DNA from: Umezawaea tangerina
Lineage (GTDB): Bacteria; Actinomycetota; Actinomycetes; Mycobacteriales; Pseudonocardiaceae
Assembly: GCF_003002815.1 (NCBI RefSeq)
Contig: NZ_PVTF01000011.1
Location: 1-64,000, forward strand
Length of the DNA: 64,000 bases
Direction of reading: 5' to 3'
Below are positions 58,313-64,000 of the stretch, in pieces. The notes beneath the pieces are model-generated. The model did no database searches. It had not been told where the DNA came from and saw only the letters and a list, made by a program, of their open reading frames with translations. Within the stretch, counting starts at the first letter, position 1. Each line of letters opens with the position of its first letter. Made by a program: the position numbers and the translations under genes.

Positions 58313-60736
58313 GTGGAACGCGGAGCGGGTTGTCGCAACGGTGACGGCGAAGCGCACATCGTCAACCACCTGGAGGCGGACGGCAGCCAGGTCGTGCAGG
58401 CGGGAACCGTCCACGGCGGCGTCCACTTCCACACCACGACGGTGAGCGATCCGGGTGGTGCACCACTGGTGCCGAGGAGCTTGCCGCGGGACCTCGCTGA
58501 CTTCACGGGGCGCGAACACGAGCTGCGCCACCTGCTCGCCGCCGTCGAGCAGGCAGCAGGCGACGGGGCCACGGCCGTCGCGATCCACGCCATCGACGGC
58601 ATGCCTGGCGTGGGCAAGACCACCCTGGGCATCCACGCCGCCCACACGCTCGCCCCGAAGTACCCCGACGGCATGCTGTTCCTCAACCTCTGGGGCCACA
58701 CCCCAGGGCAGAAGCCCCGCGATCCCTTCGACGCCCTGCACTCGCTGATGGTGGACCTGGGAGTGCGGAGCGACGTCCTCGCCCGACACAACACCCTCGA
58801 CGACCGCACGCGTCTGTGGCGCAGCGTGGTCGCGGATCGCCGACTCCTGATCCTGCTCGACGACGCGACCGACCACCACCAGGTCACCCCGCTCCTCCCC
58901 GGTACACGGGGAAGCCTGGTGCTCATCACCAGCCGCAACCGCTTTCCCGAGCTCGACGGTGTCCACCCCCTCACCCTCGACGTGCTCCCACCCGCCGATG
59001 CCGCGCGGATGCTGCTGCGCCTGGCCCGTCGCACACCCGACGCCGCCGAAGCCGAGCAGGTGACCCGACTGGTCGAGTTGTGCGGACGGCTGCCGCTGGC
59101 GATCGCCATCACCGCGTCCCAACTCCGCTCCCACCCCGCCTGGCCCGTCCGGCACCTCGCGGACACCCTCGCCACCCAACTGGCCCAGGACACCGACAAA
59201 CTCGAGGAGTTCGACTACGGCGACCGGTCCGTCGAAGCCGCCTTCGACACGTTCTTCCGCGATCTGCCGGAGGAGCTGCGCTCGATGTTCACCCTCCTCG
59301 GTGCCCATCACGGTCCTGAGATCGACGCTCCCGCCGCCGCGGCACTCGCCGGGACCACCCCTGCTCGCGCGCGCCGCACGCTCAACGCCCTGCACATCCG
59401 CCACCTCGTCCAGGAGACCAGTTCCGGGCGCTACCGCCTGCACGACCTGCTCCGCGCCTACGCCCACACCCACGCCACCCGACTGTCCCCCGAGCGTCGT
59501 GGTCGAGCCATCACCGGAGTCCTCGACTACTACCTGCACACCACGTACACCGCTACCCGTCTCCTGCCCGCACGCCGCACGCGCAGCGCGCTGACAGCTC
59601 CCGCGGCCCCGGCACACCCCGTTCAGATCACGACCACGGACCACGCCTTCGACTGGCTGACCACCGAACTGCCCACCCTCGTCACCGCCATCGAGCACAC
59701 CCACGCCACACACCCCACCCACACGCTGGGCCTGTCGACCACCCTCTACCCGTACTTCCGTGCGGTCGGCCACTGGCACCACGCCCGCGTCATCCTGCGC
59801 ACCGCCTTGACCACCGCCACCAGAACCGGCGACCTCCGCGCCCAAGCCGCCGTGTTGAGCGACCTCGGGTACGTGTACCGGAGACAGGGTGACCTGGACG
59901 CCGCCGTGGCCGCTTTGACCCGGACCTTCGAGCTGCACACGCGGAACAGCGCCCCGCTCGGACAAGCCGCCGCTCTCACCGATCTCGGCTACGTGCAGGT
60001 GCTGCGAGGTGAGTTGGACGAGGCCAGGGACACTTCGAGGCGGGCGGTGGACCTGTACGCCGGCAGCGGCGACCTGCTGGCCCGCGCCAACGCGCTGAAC
60101 AACCTCGGTTACGTGCACCTGCTGCGGGGGGAAGCGGACGAGGCGGGCGACGCCTTGACGCAGGCGGTCGACCTGTACCGCCGCAGCGAGGATCCGTTGG
60201 CACAAGCCAACGCGCTGAACTACCTCGGCTGCGTGCACCTGTTGCGGGGGCGCACGAGCCAGGCGGTCGAGCTGCAGGCACGGGCACTGGACCTGCACGT
60301 CCGTCGAGGCGATCTGCTGGGGCAGGCGAACGCGCACCTCGGAGTGGGCATCGCCCACCACCGACAGCACGAGCCCGGTCCGGCCTGCTTCCACCTCACC
60401 CGTGCGCTGGAGATCTTCACACGTGGCGAGGACGTCGACGCCCAGGCCGAAACCCACAACGCCCTGGGGGACCTCGCCCTCGACCACCCCGAGAGCGGAT
60501 CCGCCCGCGGCCACTACTCCACGGCTCTCGGACTCGCCCGCACCTGCGGTACCAGACTCCACGAAGCCAACGCCCTCGTCGGCGAAGCCCGCTGCCTCCA
60601 CCGCGCCGGTGACATCCCCCAAGCCATGTCCCACCTGCGCGACGCCCTCACCATCCAGCGGGCGATGAACGCCCCGCAGACACCTCGGACCACCCGGCTC
60701 CTCGCCGCCGTGGAGCACGAGCGCTCGAACCGCTGA
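58313..60736 (+). CDS. STAND (NB-ARC) ATPase with TPR repeats and RHIM-like N-terminal motif
   Basis: This protein of about 807 residues has an NB-ARC nucleotide-binding module (Walker A GMPGVGKTT with K102, Walker B RRLLILLDDATD, GSLVLITSRNR, GRLPLAIAI) and a winged-helix-like region (LLGAHHGPEIDAPAAAALAG). About seven TPR repeats follow from residue 490 on (ALNNLGYVHLLRGEADEA type). There is no SARP DNA-binding domain, unlike AfsR. The N terminus has GSQVVQAGTVHGGVHFH (residues 25-41) with a VQxG core like the RHIM-type amyloid motifs reported for bacterial NLR-like proteins. GTG 58313 follows GGAGGGCG; GTG 58298 is an alternative. The role is probably signal-dependent oligomerisation, in regulation or defence. 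Confidence 0.85.
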   Translation: MERGAGCRNGDGEAHIVNHLEADGSQVVQAGTVHGGVHFHTTTVSDPGGAPLVPRSLPRDLADFTGREHELRHLLAAVEQAAGDGATAVAIHAIDGMPGVGKTTLGIHAAHTLAPKYPDGMLFLNLWGHTPGQKPRDPFDALHSLMVDLGVRSDVLARHNTLDDRTRLWRSVVADRRLLILLDDATDHHQVTPLLPGTRGSLVLITSRNRFPELDGVHPLTLDVLPPADAARMLLRLARRTPDAAEAEQVTRLVELCGRLPLAIAITASQLRSHPAWPVRHLADTLATQLAQDTDKLEEFDYGDRSVEAAFDTFFRDLPEELRSMFTLLGAHHGPEIDAPAAAALAGTTPARARRTLNALHIRHLVQETSSGRYRLHDLLRAYAHTHATRLSPERRGRAITGVLDYYLHTTYTATRLLPARRTRSALTAPAAPAHPVQITTTDHAFDWLTTELPTLVTAIEHTHATHPTHTLGLSTTLYPYFRAVGHWHHARVILRTALTTATRTGDLRAQAAVLSDLGYVYRRQGDLDAAVAALTRTFELHTRNSAPLGQAAALTDLGYVQVLRGELDEARDTSRRAVDLYAGSGDLLARANALNNLGYVHLLRGEADEAGDALTQAVDLYRRSEDPLAQANALNYLGCVHLLRGRTSQAVELQARALDLHVRRGDLLGQANAHLGVGIAHHRQHEPGPACFHLTRALEIFTRGEDVDAQAETHNALGDLALDHPESGSARGHYSTALGLARTCGTRLHEANALVGEARCLHRAGDIPQAMSHLRDALTIQRAMNAPQTPRTTRLLAAVEHERSNR

Positions 60737-60766
60737 GACCGTCCTCGCCTCAGGCCATGTAGCAGT

Positions 60767-62335
60767 TCACGTCCGCCCCGCCGCGGCGACGGCGGTGGTG
60801 TGCATGGGAAGGCGGGAGAGGGTGCGGTCGAGGCGGGTCGGGCCGTTGCCGCGGGCGGACACGTAGCCGTCCGGGCGTACCAGGAGCCAGGCGTCGGTGT
60901 GGAGTCCCAGGTGGTCGGCGGCCAGGTCGGTGACGGGCAGGCTGGTGACGAACCGGGGGAGTGGGTGGGGGTCGAGGCCGTCGGGGCCGGTGAGCAGGAG
61001 CCAGCCAGGGCGGCGGAGCGCCGCGAGGACGGCGGTCCAGGACGGGGTGCGGGCGTCGGTCTCGGTGACCTGCGCGAGTCGCTGTCCGGCGGTGGGGCCG
61101 GGGCGGGTGGTGTTCGTGTCGGGGACGGTCAGCAGGCTGGTCGGGTAGGCGATGGCGAGTGCGGACATGCCGCCGATGAAGGTCTGCTCCAGGGCGTGGA
61201 AGACCGGGGGCAGTGCCTTGAGGAAGTCGAACACCGCGGGCAGGGCGCGGTCGACCGCGGTGTTCCTCATCTCGACCAGCATGGTGGCCATGCGGGTGCT
61301 GCCGAGCAGGGACTGGCCGACGGGGACGCGTTCGGAGCTGTAGGTCTCGAGCAGCTCGGTCGGGGCGTCGCCGGCGATGACCGCGGCGAGCTTCCAGGCG
61401 AGGTTCACGGCGTCCTGCATGCCGGTGTTGAGACCTTGACCGCTGGCGGGGCTGTGCACGTGCGCGGCGTCGCCTGCCAGGAAGCACCTCGACGACTGCA
61501 TGGTGTTGACGGCCCGCTGCTGGATGGTGAACACCGAGACCCAGGTCGGGACGTTGACGGTCACGTCGGTGCCCAGGCCGCGGCTGAGCTTGCGGGAGAA
61601 GCGCTTCGCCACCGCCTCGGCGGCCTCCGGGCCGTCCACGTCGTGGTCGACGTCCACGGTGTCCAGCAGCCGCCAGCGGCGTTCGCCGACCAGCGGGAAG
61701 ATCATCATCGAGTCGCCGTCGGCGCGCACCCAGCGGATCCGGTCGTGCTCCACGGGGGTGGCGAAGTCGAGCTCGGCGTCGGCGATGAGCCAGGTCTCCG
61801 ACGAGTCGCCCTGCAACCGGATGTCCAGCTGCGACCGGACCGTGCTGCGGCCGCCGTCGCAGCCCACGAGCCATTCGAACTCGGCCGACTCGTCCTCGTT
61901 CGACTCGTCGCGGCGCAAGGAGACCGCGACCCTGTCGGGGTGTTCGGTCAACGACGTCAACCGGACGCCGAACTCGATCCGGCCGCCCAGCGCGGTGACC
62001 GCGTCGCGGAGCAGGCCCTCGGTGATGACCTGGTCGATGAGCCAGACCTTGTTGAACCGGGTCCGCTGCGTGGTGAACCGGGCGTTCATCCTCGCCATCT
62101 CCACGCCGTCGACGTGGAAGGCGATCCCCGCGCCCTGGGTCGCGCGGGAGTCGAACCGGTCGTACAGGCCCGCCTGGTCGAGCAGTTCGATCGTGCGGGC
62201 GTGCATCGCGGCCGCACGGCTGTTCCGCGCCGGGCCGTCGGCGGCGTCGACGACGCGGACCTCGACGCCCCGCCGCAGCAGTTCGTGCGCGGTCGTGAGG
62301 CCCACCGGTCCGGCTCCGACGATCAGCACGGTCAT
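60767..62335 (-). CDS. FAD-dependent aromatic-type monooxygenase
   Basis: This 522-residue class A flavoprotein monooxygenase has VLIVGAGPVGLTTAHELLRRGVEVRVVDA (FAD-binding GxGxxG), the DG motif WLVGCDGGRSTVRSQLD and the GD motif CFLAGDAAHVHSPASGQGLNTGMQDAVNLAWKLA. It would hydroxylate an aromatic or polyketide substrate, or modify a xenobiotic, with NAD(P)H and oxygen. ATG 62335 has GGAGG 8 bases upstream; an in-frame start at 62350 would overlap that site. A MarR regulator is divergent, suggesting induction by a phenolic or drug-like ligand. Confidence 0.92.
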   Translation of the reverse strand: MTVLIVGAGPVGLTTAHELLRRGVEVRVVDAADGPARNSRAAAMHARTIELLDQAGLYDRFDSRATQGAGIAFHVDGVEMARMNARFTTQRTRFNKVWLIDQVITEGLLRDAVTALGGRIEFGVRLTSLTEHPDRVAVSLRRDESNEDESAEFEWLVGCDGGRSTVRSQLDIRLQGDSSETWLIADAELDFATPVEHDRIRWVRADGDSMMIFPLVGERRWRLLDTVDVDHDVDGPEAAEAVAKRFSRKLSRGLGTDVTVNVPTWVSVFTIQQRAVNTMQSSRCFLAGDAAHVHSPASGQGLNTGMQDAVNLAWKLAAVIAGDAPTELLETYSSERVPVGQSLLGSTRMATMLVEMRNTAVDRALPAVFDFLKALPPVFHALEQTFIGGMSALAIAYPTSLLTVPDTNTTRPGPTAGQRLAQVTETDARTPSWTAVLAALRRPGWLLLTGPDGLDPHPLPRFVTSLPVTDLAADHLGLHTDAWLLVRPDGYVSARGNGPTRLDRTLSRLPMHTTAVAAAGRT

Positions 62336-62352
62336 GTCGCCACCCTCCAACT

Positions 62353-62367
62353 GTAAAAAGTATTTAC
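62353..62367. promoter_or_regulatory. MarR-type operator between the monooxygenase and marR genes
   Basis: GTAAA-AAGTA-TTTAC is a 15-bp A+T-rich inverted repeat in the 48-bp gap between the divergent genes. TAAACT at 62371-62376 could be the -10 element of the marR-type gene. The site is placed to control both promoters. Confidence 0.65.
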
Positions 62368-62383
62368 GGTTAAACTAGCAGGC

Positions 62384-62869
62384 ATGATCCAACCCGGCCA
62401 CCGGCCGCCACCGGATGGCGACTCTGCGCCAGGTGCGGCCGCGGTGTCGATGGCGGTCCTCCTGCGGGACGGCTTCCGCTGGTTCGTCGACCGCCTCAAC
62501 GACGAGGCCGTCGCGGCCGGGGAGGTGCGGGTCAGCCCGTCGGCCGGGCTGGTGATCTCCTACCTGCGGCCCGGCGGCATCCGCTCGGCCGACCTCGCGC
62601 GCCTGATGGGGATGTCCCGTCAGCACCTGCACGCGGTCCTGCGCGAGCTGATCGGGGCGGGCGTCGTCACGATCGACCCGGACCCCACGTCCGGGCGCGA
62701 CCGGCTGGTCAACACCACCGCCGCGGGCGAGATCCGCCGCCTGCGCGCTCTCGACACCCTCGCCCGCGTCGAGTCCGACCTGGCGGCGACGATCGGCGAG
62801 CCCGCGGTCCGCACCCTGCGCGAGACGCTCGACCAGGCGTGGGGGCGGCAGTCGAAGCCCGCGCCCTGA
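62384..62869 (+). CDS. MarR-family regulator
   Basis: This 161-residue MarR regulator has the winged helix ISYLRPGGIRSADLARLMGMSRQHLHAVLRELIGAGVVTIDPDPTSGRDRLVNTTAAGEIRRLRAL with the DxRxR-like wing. It is divergent from the FAD monooxygenase, the usual arrangement in which a phenolic or drug-like ligand releases the repressor. The second ATG (at about 62450) would remove a Pro-rich N terminus and is an alternative start. Confidence 0.88.
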   Translation: MIQPGHRPPPDGDSAPGAAAVSMAVLLRDGFRWFVDRLNDEAVAAGEVRVSPSAGLVISYLRPGGIRSADLARLMGMSRQHLHAVLRELIGAGVVTIDPDPTSGRDRLVNTTAAGEIRRLRALDTLARVESDLAATIGEPAVRTLRETLDQAWGRQSKPAP

Positions 62870-62938
62870 ACGGTCGCGGGGATGTCCGGTCCGGGTAGGC
62901 TCGGCGACAACCGCAAGTAGATCGAGGGGTCGCTCTTC

Positions 62939-63475
62939 ATGCCCAGGGTCGGTCAAGCGCATCTCGATGCCCGCCGTCAGCAGATCGTGGACGCCGCCCG
63001 CGTCCGGTTCGCCCGCCAGGGCTTCGCCCGCACGTCGATGGCCGACATCGTCGCCGAGTCCGGGCTCTCCAACGGGGCCATCTACCGGTACTTCACCAGC
63101 AAGGACGACATCGTCGTCGCCGTCTGCGAGCAGGGGACCGAAGCGCTGCCCAAGGCGCTCACCGCCGAGGCCGTCGCCGGCTTCCTGGAGCACGTGCGCA
63201 CCCTGGCGCGCGACACCGACCACTCCCGGCTGGTCGCCCAGATCTACGCCGAAGCGGCGCTGTCACCGCAGCTCGCAGCGGTCGTCGGGCAGCAGCTCGC
63301 CGCCATGCGGGCCGCCGTGGCCGAGCTGGTGCCCGAGCGCGGGCGGCCGCGGGCCGGGCAGATCGCCGAAGCGTTCGTCGCGCTCTGCGCCAGCTACAGC
63401 CAGCAGCTGGCGATCCGCGGGGACCTGGACCCCGCGCCCTTCACCGCCGCCCTGGTCTCGATCATCGAGGGCTAG
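62939..63475 (+). CDS. TetR-family regulator
   Basis: This 178-residue TetR regulator has the DNA-binding domain at residues about 14-58 (QIVDAARVRFARQGFARTSMADIVAESGLSNGAIYRYFTSKDDIVV) and a short helical ligand domain. It lies 69 bp downstream of the MarR gene and is convergent with an MFS transporter gene, which it may control. ATG 62939 is preceded by GAGGGG at a slightly long spacing. Confidence 0.88.
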   Translation: MPRVGQAHLDARRQQIVDAARVRFARQGFARTSMADIVAESGLSNGAIYRYFTSKDDIVVAVCEQGTEALPKALTAEAVAGFLEHVRTLARDTDHSRLVAQIYAEAALSPQLAAVVGQQLAAMRAAVAELVPERGRPRAGQIAEAFVALCASYSQQLAIRGDLDPAPFTAALVSIIEG

Positions 63476-63571
63476 CCGGGGGCTTGTGTGCGCTCGGGGC
63501 GCACGGCCGAACGTGTGCGATGCCGGTCGAGTGCGGGGCTCGTCCAAAATGAGCGGTCGGTCGTTTTGACG

Positions 63572-64000
63572 CTACTGTGGATCTCTGTCTTCTTGGTGGT
63601 CCCGACCCGGTAGACGAGGGCGTGCCGCTTGGGCATGCGGCCGCTGGGCCTGTTCGTCGCGCACGGCCACGTCGACCTGCGCGATGTCGTGACGCAGGTG
63701 GCCCGCTCCCGCGATCAGGACGAGGCCCGCGACGGCGGAGGCGACGGGTGCCACCACGGCGACGGCGGCCTGCTGGCCCCAGAGCGACGCGACCACGGTG
63801 GTGGCCAGCGCGCCGCCGAGCCCGCCGACGACCGCCAGGTACAGGCTCACCAGTGCGAACGCCGTCGCCCGGAACACGGGCGGAACCACCGCGGCGACGA
63901 TGAGGCTCAACGAGATGATGCCGCCGAAGACCAAGGCCTGGGTGAGCATCCCGACGACGACGAACGTCGTGACGTCGGGCGCGTAGGCCTGGACGGCCAG
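63572..64000 (-). CDS. MFS transporter, C-terminal part (5'-truncated by window edge)
   Basis: The frame is open to the end of the window and encodes the last 142 residues of a membrane transporter: four hydrophobic segments (VTTFVVVGMLTQALVFGGIISLSLIVAAVVPPVF, ATAFALVSLYLAVVGGLGGALATTVVASLWG, VAVVAPVASAVAGLVLIAGAGHL) and a polar tail (AQVDVAVRDEQAQRPHAQAARPRLPGRDHQ). The spacing of the helices fits the C-terminal half of an MFS protein. The start lies beyond base 64000. The 96-bp gap between it and the convergent TetR gene holds nothing recognisable. Confidence 0.75.
   Translation of the reverse strand: MAVQAYAPDVTTFVVVGMLTQALVFGGIISLSLIVAAVVPPVFRATAFALVSLYLAVVGGLGGALATTVVASLWGQQAAVAVVAPVASAVAGLVLIAGAGHLRHDIAQVDVAVRDEQAQRPHAQAARPRLPGRDHQEDRDPQ

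Noticed and set aside
1-64000. tRNA or rRNA genes, CRISPR arrays, insertion sequences, integrases, attachment sites
   Set aside because: I looked for conserved tRNA and rRNA sequences, regularly spaced repeats, transposase or integrase motifs and terminal inverted repeats and found none that I can support. I could not run a covariance-model search.

Overview
The window looks like chromosomal DNA from a filamentous actinomycete, most likely of the Pseudonocardiales (Saccharothrix, Actinosynnema or Lentzea type). The base composition is very G+C rich with third codon positions almost always G or C. GTG starts and 1-4 base stop/start overlaps are common. The gene content (GlgE-pathway enzymes, MmyB-like XRE regulators, SnoaL-like proteins, ECF42 sigma factor, secreted glycosidases, a STAND/TPR ATPase) is typical of that group. 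The genus is inference. I saw no tRNA, rRNA, CRISPR array, insertion sequence or replication origin.

1-4398 is the end of an alpha-glucan operon: treS (cut by the window edge), mak and glgB. 4526-13882 is one long co-oriented block: a DJ-1/PfpI protein, a benzoylformate-decarboxylase-like ThDP enzyme, a second DJ-1/PfpI protein, an AGE-type barrel enzyme, a STAS protein, a glgX broken by a one-base frameshift, a second STAS protein, an anti-sigma-type kinase and a PP2C phosphatase with a degenerate receiver domain. I read it as a stress/osmolyte module controlled by partner switching.

13851-20212 (minus strand) holds a single-module PKS (KS-AT-DH-like-ACP), an XRE/MmyB-like regulator and an AAA-type ATPase whose Walker A lysine is replaced by glycine. 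20648-24333 (plus) is an operon of three SnoaL/NTF2-like proteins carrying four such domains, a GMC oxidoreductase and a VOC protein. It faces an SDR, an aldehyde dehydrogenase and an MFS exporter across a 15-bp terminator hairpin.

29246-34296 (minus) encodes three secreted polysaccharide-degrading enzymes: a GH27 alpha-galactosidase with a ricin-type lectin domain, a GH5 endoglucanase with CBM2, and a GH54 arabinofuranosidase with CBM42. The cellulase promoter has two CebR-type boxes. The arabinofuranosidase gene is flanked by two copies of another LacI-type operator, one on its predicted -10 element.

34586-49467 is a mosaic of small regulator/enzyme pairs (TetR with quinone oxidoreductases, ECF42 with a DGPF protein, LacI with a PhyH dioxygenase, TetR with an NTF2 protein), a PP2C phosphatase, an SCO6745-like protein and an asparagine synthetase. 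It also contains a deletion scar that removed the start of an AraC regulator and most of a divergent SDR gene.

50030-58126 is the most distinctive part: eight tightly packed genes behind one clear promoter encode an MFS exporter, a radical SAM/SPASM enzyme, a free-standing acyl carrier protein, an ATP-grasp ligase, a Gfo/Idh/MocA oxidoreductase, an APH-type kinase, a glycosyltransferase-like protein and a free-standing condensation-domain protein. Together they suggest a compact carrier-protein pathway to a small amidated or glycosylated metabolite that I do not recognise. It is followed by a STAND/TPR ATPase with a RHIM-like N-terminal motif, a MarR-controlled FAD monooxygenase, a TetR regulator and the C-terminal end of an MFS transporter cut by the window edge.
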